A stretch of DNA of 64,000 nt. Origin: Euphorbia lathyris. Lineage: Eukaryota > Streptophyta > Magnoliopsida > Malpighiales > Euphorbiaceae. Below the pieces are notes generated by a model. The model had not been told where the DNA came from, did no database searches, and was given only the letters and a program-made list of their open reading frames with translations. This document shows, piece by piece, positions 23,603 to 35,928 of the stretch. The position numbers and the translations under genes were made by a program. Positions within the stretch are counted from its first letter, which is position 1; every line of letters begins with the position of its first letter. Location of the stretch: positions 41,748,501 through 41,812,500 of the forward strand of contig NC_088919.1 of the NCBI RefSeq assembly GCF_963576675.1, given 5' to 3'.

Positions 23603-23989
23603 GACATTTCTATAATGTTTCAGTGTCTAAACCCGAAAATTAGCCAAAAATTTGCATGGTTCCTTATTTTTTTTTCAATTTGATCTTTATCTTTGATTGT
23701 CGTTTTGATTTTTTCTACTGTTTAGCTGTCGGCCTTGGTTTGTTGATCAGAAAATTCTATTAATTAAAACATAAATAATATATATCCTTATTAATAGGCT
23801 TATAAAATAACTCATGAGTAACTTTAACAACTCATAAGCTTAAAGTCGAAATTAATGTCATTTGAAGAAAACATTTCTGATGGACCAAAACCGTTTGGTC
23901 TCTAGGAGTTAATTATTGTTGATTTCGTTGTCTTGTCTCATTGATAAGGTTTTTTTTTGTCGATTATCTTTATATGGTTGCTTTGAGTT
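23603..23989. other. AT-rich spacer
   Basis: No gene, RNA gene or repeat recognised between the MULE and the LINE remnant. Confidence 0.5.
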
Positions 23990-25390
23990 CATCGTCATGA
24001 GCGTTTTGGCCAAGAACTGTCTTGGGATGGGCAACCCACAAGCAGTCAGTGTTTTTAGAGACCGTGTCCAACATCACAAACCTGATCTGATATTGTGTTT
24101 CTCTCGAAACAACAATTGGGCTTCCTAGATTAGATGCATTAAGAAGAAGTTTGGGCCTTTTTGGTTGTTTTAGTGTAGATAATATTGGTAGCAGTTGTGG
24201 GGTAGGCCTCATATGGAGATCCAATATTAAAGTTCAAATCCTCAAAAGTGATATTGTGTTGAAGAGGGGTGGAGATTTACTGGGTTTTACGGACATCCTG
24301 AGCGCAATCTTAGTCATGAGTCTTAGAATCTTCTTAGGACTCTTGGTAGAGATTTGAATCTTCCTTAGTGTATTATAGGCGATTTCAGTGATATTTTATC
24401 GGTTTCTAAGAAGAGGTGAAGTATTCATCATCTCTAATGGCTTATACATGGGTTTCAACAAGCGGTTAGGGTAGTAACTTTGTCAACTTGGTTACCTCTA
24501 ATAATCTGTTTACATGTGAAAGGGGGTGGGGTACTAAGTTTTGGATAGAGGAAAAGCTTGATAGAACAATGTCTTCCACTTCCTGACTGAATTTATTTCC
24601 TCACGCTGTAGTAAAAAATCTTAATTGTTCTTCTTTTGACCACCTTCCAATTTTACCAACTTTGTAGTAAAAGAATAAAAGAGTTGGGCTAAAAAGTTTC
24701 AAATTTGATAATGGTTGGATTCAGAGCCCCAAATGTCAAGAAATCTTTGAGGAGGTTTGGATTCGTTTCTCTCCTTGTAATTTAATTGGAAAAATTACAG
24801 CGTGTAGTAAGGTGCTCGCTAGTTAGGGGCATGATTGTATTGCTCATGCTAAGGAGAAGGTGAAACTAATTAAAGAATAGTTGAGTTCGTTGCAGATCCA
24901 TAGGGATGTAGTGGGAATTGAGGAGTTTAAACAAAAGTAGGAGGTTTTTCAATTGTTAGGTATAATGGAGTTGTATTAGAAACAAATATCGAAGGCTCAT
25001 TGGCTTACTGCAGGAGACGCCAATACAAAGTTTTTTTATTCGTTTGCATCAAAGAGGACAAGCTGGTGGATGAAGATGGTAGGATTGGGATAGTATCTTA
25101 GGAGAAGTTGTGGTAAATTTTTTAAAAATCTTTTTCAATCTTAGAAGAGGTTTATGATGATGAAGTTCGTATAATTGTGTTCAGTATGCATCCGGACAAA
25201 ACATTTGGTCTAGATGGAATGAATATGGGGTTTTTTTGGTACTTTTTGGTCTATGGTAAAGATCCATGTAATAAAAATTTAGAAAAAGTTTTTTTAATCG
25301 AATCATTTATCTCCGGATTTGAATAATACTAATATACTCCTAATTCCTAAAAAGACAAACATCTAATCTGATGTGAAGTATTTCAGGACT
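23990..25390 (+). pseudogene. Decayed L1-type LINE ORF2 remnant (endonuclease to early RT)
   Basis: Scattered over several frames: endonuclease start (KNCLGMGNPQAV, HKPDL) at 23997-24110; GFYGHPE at about 24285; GDFSD at about 24380; GDANTKFFYSFA at about 25015; SMHPDKTFG-DGMN at about 25180; LIPKK at about 25345. The order matches plant L1 ORF2 proteins, and the pieces align with the better-preserved LINE at 46.6-62.7 kb. Many stops and shifts. Ends where RT would continue. Confidence 0.75.
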
Positions 25391-26328
25391 CAAAAATACC
25401 AGCAATGCTACTACACCCTCGAAATAGTGCACCGACACAATGGGGATATCTAAAACTAAAACTAAGCATGGATGACATTGACACTCATATCTACTTTTAT
25501 ATTGTGAAAGAAAAAAATGCATGAAGTCTTCGCTAAGATATTTTATAGTAATATCTTGATGATATACACAAACAAATTTTATAGTTGGAGAAGAAGAAAA
25601 TGATGGGAAGATTCGAGTAAAGCTTTTCATTAGCAAATCGAAGAATGTTGCTAAGACAAAGTATCATACACTATGGTTTGTTTTTTTTTTTTTTTTGGAA
25701 AATTATACAGAAATTCATCTTTTAGAAACTATTTATAACTATGTCAAATCATAATTTTGGATTATGTCAAACTAGTAAAATCAGTACTTTTAATATATTT
25801 TAAGGATTGAAATTTATAAATTAGAAGTTTAGAATATGTTTTTTAGGGTTTATGATTTATAAATTGGAGTTTAGAATTTTTAAATTATGGTATAAAATCA
25901 TAATATATAGAAAATAATAACATATTAAGAATTAAATTTGGTGATATGATTTAGTCATAATTTTATAGTTTTTTTGAAATAAGTTATAATTTTATAGTTA
26001 ATTATGATATCGATGTAATTTTATAGTTGTAATGAGACTTGTTGATGAAATTATCCTAAATTGGAAGAAGACAAAGTCCAGTAACTCTACAAAATAGGCC
26101 CATTGGATTCTTAAAGTAAAATTAAAATACTCAATTGACATAATGAGGCAAAGTTTTCATTGTATGATTAGTGTGATTAAATGATAGTTTCCACGTGTTG
26201 TCAAAAAAAATGATAGTTTCCACGTCCGTGATTAATTTTTATTTCTAATATAGTACTACCATTAGTTGTTTCGATGATTACATTATATTTCCGTTTATAC
26301 TAAAACCAGTGGAATGTCCCTGCACATT
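25391..26328. other. AT-rich DNA without recognised gene
   Basis: Short direct repeats (ATGATAGTTTCCACGT twice near 26182-26225) and near-palindromic AT runs; nothing codes. A frame on the minus strand over 25340-25636 looks accidental. Confidence 0.5.
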
Positions 26329-26340
26329 ATATATATATAT

Positions 26341-28650
26341 AGAGGTGAGATCCAGTGTGATAAGGGGTTAAGGTGTGATAGGAAGCTTATTTGTGACATA
26401 ACAAAACTACGCAGTTTTGATGATAATTAAAAAAGATAAGGTGACAAATTTGTAAATAAAACGAAAGAGATAATAGACGGTCATTTTAAGATCCCTGAAA
26501 CTCAAGTAAAAAAAATTCCGGTGAACGGAATCCGGGTGAACGTTTTCCGACGAGAAATAAAGTGCCCGGAAAATTCTTTAAAAAATGTAAAACATTATTC
26601 TAAGAAACTTTAATTCTTGGGTCGAAGCGTGATCTTACGGTTTAGTCCCAACAAAACTTTTTCCTTAATTTTATCCATTTTACATGCTTCAACAATTTAT
26701 TAGATCAAAACTCTAAGGAATCTCGCTTTGAGCCAAGAATTAAAGTTTCTTAAAATAATGTTTTAAATGTTTTGGAATTTTTTGATAATTTTCTGGACAC
26801 ATTTTTTTTTGTCATACTTACATTGTTCCAAATCAGTGTACCATTTGTTCCAACATAATACTTATATTGTTCCAACAGAAAATTGTTTTATTTCTTTTCT
26901 TTAAAATACATTTTCCGACATTGCTAACCTCGTTTTTCGAAAAATTTTATACTATTAGACTCGTCTAAATTAGACGGTCATTTTAAGATCCCTAAAGTTC
27001 AAGTAAAAAAAAATTCCGGTGAACGGAATCCGGATGGACGTTTTCTGGCAAGAAAAAAAGTGTCCAGAAAATTTTCAAAAAATTCCATAAAATGTAAAAC
27101 ATTATTCTAAAAAATTTTAATTCTTGGATCGAAGTGGGATTTCTTACGGTTTAATCCCAATAAAACTTGTTCCTTAATTTTATCCATTTTACATGCTTCA
27201 ACAATTTATTGGGTCAAAACTATAAGGAATCTCGCTTTGAGCCAATAATTAAAGTTTCTTAAAATGGTGTTTTACATGTTTTAAAATTTTTTGATAATTT
27301 TCTGGATACATTTTTTGTCCTACTTACATTGTTCCAAATCAGTGTACCATTTGTTCCAAATCAGTGTACCATTTGTTCCAACATAATACTTATATTGTTC
27401 CAACAGGAAAATGTTTTATTTTTTTTCTTTAAAATATATTTTTTCGAAATTTTTCGATATTTTTATGTTGGAACAATATAAGTATTATGTTGGAACAAAT
27501 GGTACACTGATTTGGAACAAATGGCACACTGATTTGGAACAATGTAAGTAGAACAAAAAAACGTATCCATAAAATTATCAAAAAATTTCAAAACATGTAA
27601 AACATCATTTTAAAAAACTTTAATTCTTGGTTCAAAGCGAGATTCCTTGTAATTTTGACCAAATAAATTGTTGAAGCATATAAAATGGATAAAATTAAGG
27701 AACAAGTTTTATTGGGATTAAACTGTAAGAAATCCCACTTTGATCCAAGAATTAAAATTTCTTAGAATAATGTTTTACATTTTCTGAAATTTTTTGAAAA
27801 TTTTCTGGACACTTTTCTTTCTTACCAAAAAACGCACACCCGGATTCCGTTCACCGGAATTTTTTTTACTTGAACTTCAGGGATCTTAAAATGACCATCT
27901 AATTTAGACGAGTCTAATAATATAAAAATTTTTGAAAAACGAGGTTAGAAATGTCGGAAAAATGTATTTTAAAGAAATGAAATAAAACAATTTTCTGTTG
28001 GAACAATATAAGTATTATGTTGGAACAAATGGTACACTGATTTGGAACAATGTAAGTATGACAAAAAATCTGTCCAGAAAATTATCGAAAAATACCAAAA
28101 CATTTAAAACATCATTTTAAGAAACTTTAATTCTTGGCTCAAAGCGAGATTCCTTACAGTTTTGACCCAATATATTGTTGAAGCATGTAAAATGGATAAA
28201 ATTAAGGAAAAAGTTTTATTGGGACTAAACCGTAAGAAATCACGCTTTGACCCAAGAATTAAAATTTCTTAGAATAATGTTTTACATTTTCTGGATTTTT
28301 TTTGAGAATTTTCTGGACACTTTATTTCTCACCGTAAAACGTCCACCCGGATTCCGTTCACCGGAATTTCTTTTACTTGAGCTTCAGGGATCTTAAAATG
28401 ACAGTCTAATTTAGATAAGTCTAATAGTATAAAAAATTTCGGAAAACGATGTTAGAGATATCGGGAAAATATATTTTAAAGAAAAGAAATAAAACAATTT
28501 TCTCTATCCTCTCTTTCATTTTATTTAAAAATTTGTCGCCCTTCCCTTTTTAATTATCATCAAAACTACGTAGTTTTGTTATGTCACACAATAAGCTCCA
28601 TGTCACACCCTAACCCCTTGTTACACTGGATCTCACCCCTATATATATAG
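26341..28650. repeat. Foldback unit A: 2.3-kb near-palindrome in (TA)n
   Basis: Ends GGTGAGATCCAGTGTGA and its inverse. Each arm holds two tandem modules of about 500 bp (module starts near 26475 and 26972), with the mirror centre near 27438 and inverted modules to 28410. Modules share TTGGAACAA-type words and a TCCGGTGAACGGAATCCGG core. TA repeats lie on both sides. No coding frame. Would fold into a very long hairpin if transcribed. Confidence 0.85.
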
Positions 28651-30691
28651 AGAGAGATATGAGATCAGGTGTGACATATTTCTTATGGTGTGACAAGCCT
28701 TATTGTGTGAGAAAGACCAATTTTGTAATTAACCAAAAGGATGTGACAAATTTGTAAATAAAAGGAAAGAGAAAATTGTTTATTTTTTCTTTAAAATGCA
28801 TTTTCCCAACTTTTCCAACCTTGTTTTTCAAAAAAATTTATACCGTTGGACTCGTCTTAATTAGACGGTCATTTTAAGATCCCAGAAGCTCGGGTAAAAA
28901 AAATTCTAGTGAATGGAATCCGGCGATCTGTTTTTCTGTGAGAAAAAAATGTTCAAAAAATTCCAGAAAATATAAAACATTATTCTGAGAAACTTTAATT
29001 CTTGACTCAAAATGAGATTCCTTACGGTTTAGTCCCAAATCAACGGAATTTGACGGTTAGATGGGCGTTTTCCGATAAAAAAAATCGAAAGTAATCAGAA
29101 AATTCTCAAACAATTCCAGAAAATGTAAAACATTATTTGGAAAAACTTTAATTCTTGAGTCGAAGTAGGATTTCTTACGGTTTAGTCCCAATAAAACGTT
29201 TTCCTTAATTTTATCCATTTTACATCCTTCAACAATTTATTGGTCAAAACCGTAAGAAATACTGCTTCGGACCAAGAATTAAAGTTTCTTAGAATAAGTT
29301 TTTACATTTTATGAAATTTTTTGAGAATTTTCTGGGTACTTTTTTCCTCGCCAGAAAACGCCCACCCGGATTCCGTTCACCGGAATTTTTTTTTACTTGA
29401 GCTTCAGGATCTTAAAATGACCGTCTAATTTAGACGAGTCTAATAGTATAAAAAAATTTCAAAAAACGAGGTTAGAAATGTCGAAAAAATGTAGTTTAAA
29501 GAAAAAAAATAAAACATTTTTCTGTTGGAACAATATAGGTATTATGTTGGAACAAATGGTACACTGGTATGGAACAAATGGTACACTGATTTGGAACAAT
29601 GTAAGTAGGAAAAAAAAGTGTCCAGAAAATTATCAAAAAATTCAAAAACATGTAAAACACCATTTTAAGAAACTTTAATTCTTGGCTCAAATCGAGATTC
29701 CTTATAGTTTTGACCCAATAAATTGTTGAAGCATGTAAAATTAATAAAATTAAGGAACAAGTTTTATTGGGATTAAACCGTAAGAAATCCCGCTTCGATC
29801 CAAGAATTAAAATTTCTTAGAACAATATTTTACATTTTCTGGAATTTTCTGGGCACTTTTTTTCTTGCCAGAAAACGCCCACCCGGATTCCGTTCACCGG
29901 AATTTTTTTTACTTGAACTTTAGGGATTTTAAAATGACTGTCTAATTTAGAAGAGTATAATAGTATAAAATTTTTCGGAAAACGAGGTTAGAAATGTCGG
30001 AAAAATGTATTTTAAAGAAAAGAAATAAAACAATTTTCTGTTGGAACAATATAAGTATTATGTTGGAACAAATGGTAAACTGATTTGTAACAATATAAGT
30101 ATGACAAAAAACGTGCCCAGAAAATTATCGAAAAATTTCAAAACATTTAAAACATCATTTTAAGAAACTTTAATTCTTGGCTCAAAGCGAGATTCCTTAC
30201 AGTTTTGACCCAATAAATTGTTGAAGCCTGTAAAATGGATAAAATTAAGGAAAAAGTTTTATTGGGACTAAACCGTAAGAAATCATGCTTTGATCCAAGA
30301 ATTAAAGTTTCTTAGAATAATGTTTTACATTTTATGGATTTTTTTGAGAATTTTCTGGGCACTTTATTTCTCGTCGGAAAACGTTCACCCGGATTCCGTT
30401 CACCGGAATTTTTTTTACTTGAGATTTAGGATCTTAAAATGACCGTCTAATTTAGATAAGTCTAATAGTATAAAAAATTTCGGAAAACGATGTTAGAGAT
30501 ATCGGGAAAATATATTTTAAAGAAAAGAAATAAAACAATTTTCTCTATCATCTCTTTCATTTTAATTACAAATTTGTCACCCTGCCCTTTTTAATTATCA
30601 TCAAAACTACGTAGTTTTGTTATGTCACACAATAAGCTCCCTATCACACCCTAACCCCTTGTCACACTGGATCTCACTCATATATATATAT
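28651..30691. repeat. Foldback unit B, first copy of a 2,041-bp tandem pair
   Basis: Left end starts GAGATCAGGTGTGACA (28661), different from unit A, but the right end is the same as A. One and a fraction forward modules are followed by inverted modules, with the centre near 29240. Nearly identical to unit C; the offset between the same landmarks is 2,041 bp. Confidence 0.85.
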
Positions 30692-32732
30692 AGAGAGATA
30701 TGAGATCAGGTGTGACACATTTCTTATGGTGTGACAAGCCTTATTTTGTGAGAAAGACCAATTTTGTAATTAACCAAAAGGATGTGGCAAATTTGTAAAT
30801 AAAAGGAAAGAGAAAATTGTTTATTTTTTTTCTTTAAAATGCATTTTCCCAACTTTTCCAACCTTGTTTTTCAAAAAAATTTATACCGTTGGACTCGTCT
30901 TAATTAGATGGTCATTTTAAGATCCCAGAAGCTCGGGTAAAAAAAATTCTGGTGAATGGAATCCGGCGATCTGTTTTTCCGTGAGAAAAAAATGTTCAAA
31001 AAATTCCAAAAAATGTAAAACATTATTCTGAGAAACTTTAATTCTTGACTCAAAATGAGATTCCTTACGGTTTAGTCCCAAATCAACGGAATCTGACGGT
31101 TAGATGGACGTTTTTCGATAAAAAAAAATCGAAAGTGCCCAAAAAATTCTCAAACAATTCCAGAAAATGTAAAACATTATTTGGAGAAACTTTAATTCTT
31201 GAGTCGAAGTAGGATTTCTTACGATTTAGTCCCAATAAAACGTTTTCCTTAATTCTATCCATTTTACATCCTTCAACAATTTATTGGTCAAACCCGTAAG
31301 AAATCCTGCTTCGGACCAAGAATTAAAGTTTCTTAGAATAAGTTTTTACATTTTTAAAATTTTTTGAGAATTTTCTGGGTACTTTTTTCCTCGCGAGAAA
31401 ACGCCCACCCGGATTCCATTCACCGGAATTTTTTTTACTTGAGCTTGAGGATCTTAAAATGACCGTCTAATTTAGACGAGTCTAATAGTATAAAAAATAT
31501 CGAAAAACGAGGTTAGAAATGTCGAAAAAATGTATTTTAAAGAAAAAAATAAAACATTTTTCTGTTGGAACAATATAAGTATTATGTTGGAACAAATGGT
31601 ACACTGGTATGGAACAAATGGTACACTGATTTGGAACAATATAAGTAGGATAAAAAATGTGTCCAGAAAATTATCAAAAAATTCCAAAACATGTAAAACA
31701 CCATTTTAAGAAACTTTAATTCTTGGCTCAAATCGAGATTCCTTATAGTTTTGACCCAATAAATTATTGAAGCATGTAAAATGGATAAAATTAAGGAACA
31801 AGTTTTATTGGGATTAAACCGTAAGAAATCCCGCTTCGATCTAAGAATTTAAATTTCTTAGAACAATATTTTACATTTTCTGGAATTTTCTGGGCACTTT
31901 TTTTCTTGCCAGAAAACGCCCAACCAGATTCCGTTCACCGGAATTTTTTTTACTTGAACTTTAGGGATTTTAAAATGACTGTCTAATTTAGACGAGTCTA
32001 ATAGTATAAAAATTTTCGAAAAACGAGGTTAGAAATGTCGGAAAAATGTATTTTAAAGAAAAGAAATAAAACAATTTTCTGTTGGAACAATATAAGTATT
32101 ATGTTGGAACAAATGGTAAACTGATTTGGAACAATGTAAGTATGACAAAAAAACGTTCCCAGAAAATTATCAAAAAATTCCAAAACATTTAAAACATCAT
32201 TTTAAGAAACTTTAATTCTTGGCTCAAAGCAAGATTCCTTATAGTTTTGACCCAATAAATTGTTGAAGCATGTAAAATGGATAAAATTAAGGAAAAATTT
32301 TTATTGGGACTAAACCGTAAGAAATCACGCTTTGATCCAAGAATTAAAGTTTCTTAAAATACTGTTTTACATTTTCTGAATTTTTTTGAGAATTTTCTGG
32401 GCACTTTATTTCTCGTCGGAAAACGTCCACCCGGATTCCGTTCACCGGAATTTTTTTTTACTTGAGCTTCAGGATCTTAAAATGACCGTCTAATTTAGAC
32501 GAGTCTAATAGTATAAAAAATTTTGGAAAACAATTTTAGAGATGTCGGGAAAATATATTTTAAAGAAAAGAAATAAAACAATTTTCTCTATCCTCTCTTT
32601 CGTTTTATTTACAAATTTATCACCATGCCCTTTTTAATTATCATCAAAACTACGTAGTTTTGTTATGTCACACAATAAGCTTCATGTCACACCCTAACCC
32701 CTTGTCACACTGGATCTCACCCATATATATAT
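30692..32732. repeat. Foldback unit C, second copy of the tandem pair
   Basis: Same layout as unit B (left landmark at 30702), ending CTGGATCTCACC in a TA microsatellite. The high similarity to B points to a recent duplication of the whole unit with its TA linker. Confidence 0.85.
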
Positions 32733-32853
32733 ATATATATATAATACATTAAATATTTTTAAATATAATTGATATTTGGAAGGTGTGAAATGATAATTAA
32801 CTTCACATCAAATTAGTTTTTCTAATTTCAGATAATATAGGACTAAAATTGAT

Positions 32854-33345
32854 TTTTTTTTTAAAACGGAATGGAAATTTCATTAAATAATGGACGCAAA
32901 GTCCGAATCAAGCACATCAACAATCAAACTTGGCGAAACAAAATAGAAAACATCATTAGCACAGGAGCGAGTTTGCCTCGCAACAGCATAAGCGGCTCCA
33001 TTTGCTAATCGGGGAACATAGAACACAGAGTGGTCTGTAATATGAGCGATAAGAAATTTGCAATCTTGAATTATACTTCTGAAATCAGTGAGATCGATCT
33101 TCGTAGAGCTGAAGCTGTCCACAACACACTTTGAATCCGACTCGAATAAAACCGCAGAACAGCCAAAGGATATAGCCCAGATAATACTTTGGCGTAGCAC
33201 AATAGCTTCAATTGTCTCCATCAAGTGAATCCCAGGGACCAGCCTACTGCACCAGGCGAAGAGCATGCCGTTGCTGCTCCTGAACACATCGCCAACTCCA
33301 CACGATCCATTCTCTTGGAACACAGTTGCATCGATATTACATTTC
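32854..33345 (-). pseudogene. 5'-truncated LINE: RNase H tail with 9-bp TSD
   Basis: A minus-strand frame to 32883 shows an RVT_3-type RNase H (NIDA, ETIEAIVLRQ, ESDSK, PRLANGAA), the end of plant L1 ORF2. A short A-tail follows at 32854-32862 on the minus strand. AAAATTGAT flanks both sides (32845-32853 and 33346-33354): a classic truncated L1 insertion with intact TSD. Confidence 0.85.
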
Positions 33346-33423
33346 AAAATTGATCTTACTTGGAAATGTTAGGATTAAATTTATATCATTTCATACATTA
33401 AATATACACTTCCTTCAAAATAA

Positions 33424-34802
33424 GGGAAAAGTACAAAAATAAACCTTGTGGTTTGGCCCATTTTCGAACTGCACTCATGTAGTTTAAAAGTTTGCAAAGT
33501 GGTACCATGTACTTCATTCCGTTAGCAAACACATACAAAATTGACTAACGGTGTTAAAAGTCAAAGAGAAAAAGATGAATTTGATCCTCATATTTATTTA
33601 TTTTATCAATTTACTCCTCTTATTATATAATTATCACAAACAAATCCCAAAATAAAAAATAAAAATCAATTAAACTATTTTTTCCATTTCTCTTTAATTT
33701 TTTATTTTTTTTCTTTCTCTCTTCCCTCTTAATTTTTCTCTCTCTAAATCAAGAAAACATAAAAAGATCAATGAATTGTTGTTGAACCTATTCCTACGAA
33801 CCCTAAAATTAAACCTCTCGATTTGGGGCTTTTCTTCTAATTCTGAACCAGAACTCCATCTTCAAGATCCTTCATAAGCTCCCATGTGTTGATTACTTCC
33901 GGATCATCGCGAATTGGCAATCGATTTTCCTTAATTTCTTCTTTCTTCTCTTTTTCTTCTTCGCCGGAATGTTGCGATTCTTCTTTGTTGCTCTGTTTTT
34001 CTTTGATGTCGAGATTGAAAGCGCCGTAAGTAGTTGAACTGAGAGAAACGATATGGCTGAGACCCACTCGGCCGCCATTTTTGACTATGATGGTGGTCTT
34101 CTTCCCTGAACATCTTTGATGAAACGCAGCCCATTTGATTTTGTGGGGTTTCTGGTGGTTTTCTGGTTGGATTTTAACAGTTTTAAAAGAGAAGAAAGTG
34201 GAAATGGGGGAAGTTTTTTTGAATAGATCTTATGGTTTTGTCTGATACTCCTTGTAATTATAGTTATTAGTTAAAGTTCCTGTTAGTTTCTTGATAATGG
34301 TCGAAGATGGAGAGATTCCCGTCATCGGAGCCTCTGGCCAACCTCTGGCCACAGTAATTCCAGGATGAGCAAACTGTGCCTTTATCCAGCGTTGCTATAT
34401 AGGTTGAACGTCACTCCATTGATCTTTTTATGTTGAATTGATTTAGAGAGAAAGATTAAGAGAGAAGAGAATTGATTTAGAGAGAGAAAAATTAAGAGAG
34501 AAGAGAGAAAGAAAATAAAGATAAAAGATTAAAGAGAAATGGAAAAAATGGTTTAATTGATTTTTATTTTTTATGTTGGGGTTTGTTTGTGATAATTACA
34601 TAATAAAAGGAGTAAATTCATAAAATAAATAAATATAAGGACCAAATTCATATTTTTCTTTTTGACTTTTAACACCGTTAGTCAATTTTGTATGTGTTTG
34701 CTAACGGAATGAAGTACATGGTACCACTTTGCAAACTTTTAAACCACATAGGTGCAGTTCGAAAATGGACCAAACCACAAGGTTTATTTTTGTACTTTTC
34801 CC
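33424..34802 (-). mobile_element. Long-TIR MULE-like element carrying a host gene piece (Pack-MULE-like)
   Basis: Inverted ends of about 330 bp start GGGAAAAGTACAAAAATAAACC. The flanks TCAAAATAA (33415-33423) and TTAAAATAA (34803-34811) match at 8 of 9 bases, the TSD length of Mutator-like elements. The inside is unrelated to a transposase and holds a fragment of a host gene. Same TIR family as the element at 35929-37604. Confidence 0.85.
33837..34134 (-). pseudogene. Captured N terminus of a glutaredoxin-domain protein (At5g39865-like)
   Basis: ATG at 34134 gives MGCVSSK, a myristoylation/palmitoylation-type start. After a 1-nt shift near 34075 the other frame gives HIVSLSSTTYGAFNLD and, after an acidic linker, PEVINTWELMKDLEDG, then a stop at 33837. 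MGC-SSK, VSLTSTTYG and PEVINTWELM are the N-terminal blocks of plant glutaredoxin family proteins of this kind (recognised from memory). The glutaredoxin domain itself is absent, so this is a capture of the gene's 5' part only. Confidence 0.7.
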
Positions 34803-34946
34803 TTAAAATAATATACACTTCCTTTAAAATGTTGGGGTTTAAATTTGGCCTTTATCCCAATCAATAATGACTTTTAAATTAAATTTAATGTTTACCACTA
34901 ACTAATTTAACAAGTAAATGCTTATTTAATATGATAAAAAAATAAA

Positions 34947-35464
34947 GGGTAAATTTTAAATAAAACCCACGTGGTTTCACTAATTTTCAGATAAAGGATT
35001 GTGATTTACTTTTTTTCAAAGTAAGGACTGAGGTTTTCAACTTTAGCAAAATAAATACTTTTTCAATTGATACTATTAAAATCACCATTGACGACTTCAA
35101 AAATGACATTTTAAGAACTACTAATATTCTAAGCAACTTTAGTTCTTCAACTTTTTTATTTTGAGATTATTTAGATGATGTTTGGTAAAGAGAGAGAAAG
35201 TTAATGTTTAGAAAGAGAAAGTTCCAAAAAAGATTATTTTCGAAAATCGAAAGTATAGTTCCATAGCAAATATAATATTGAACAACTTTAATTCTTGAAA
35301 ATTTTCATTTTCAGGTCGTTAAAGATAGTTTTAATAACATTAATTCAAAGGGTCTTTGTTTTATTAAAAGTATGAAACCTCAATCCTCGTTTTGACAAAA
35401 AGTAAACCACATTCTTTTATCTGAAAATTAGTGAAACCACAGGGGTTTTATTTGAAATTTACAT
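34947..35464. mobile_element. MITE with about 90-bp TIRs and 9-bp TSD
   Basis: Inverted ends GGGTAAATTTTAAATAAAACC.. and its mirror; AAAAATAAA repeats on both sides (34938-34946, 35465-35473). Non-coding, 518 bp. TSD size suggests a Mutator-type MITE, but the TIR differs from the neighbouring long-TIR elements. Confidence 0.75.
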
Positions 35465-35473
35465 AAAAATAAA

Positions 35474-35928
35474 TATGAATTGTTTAATGTGTCCAAGTAA
35501 AAATTTAAAAAATTAATGAATAAAAATGATAAATCAGGATCTCGGGATACTTTTTACCTTATATAAAATCGGTACACTATTAGAGAATTTGGAGTAAATT
35601 ATTACATATTACGTAAAATATTTTACCGAATTTATAAATTTTAATATCCATTCGATTATTTTTTTTTAAAAGAAATATTCATTCGATTATTAAATCACAG
35701 AAAATATGAAATCTTTTTTTAAAGCGAACTGATATCCAATTGTTGCAGAATAAAGAACAAATATCTGTGTTTTATAATAATATCTGAAATTGATCCAACT
35801 TGTCAATGTTAATGGTAAAATTGCTATTGATTGCCAACGTTAGAGCTAAAATTACATAATTTTAAACGTTAAAAATAAAATTGTTCCTAACTATAAATGT
35901 TAGAGTTATTATTATTATTTTTTTTGGG
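35474..35928. other. AT-rich spacer
   Basis: No gene or element end recognised; contains (ATT)n and poly-T just before the next TIR. Confidence 0.5.

Noticed and set aside
25340..25636. 98-codon minus-strand frame
   Set aside because: No recognisable motif, overlaps the decayed LINE, composition like random AT-rich DNA.
29478..29678. Small frames in the foldback units (also 31472-31687, 31998-32183)
   Set aside because: Mirror copies of the same non-coding module; no conserved protein signal.
26341..32732. CRISPR-like array
   Set aside because: Repeats are long, inverted and nested, without uniform spacers, in plant nuclear DNA.
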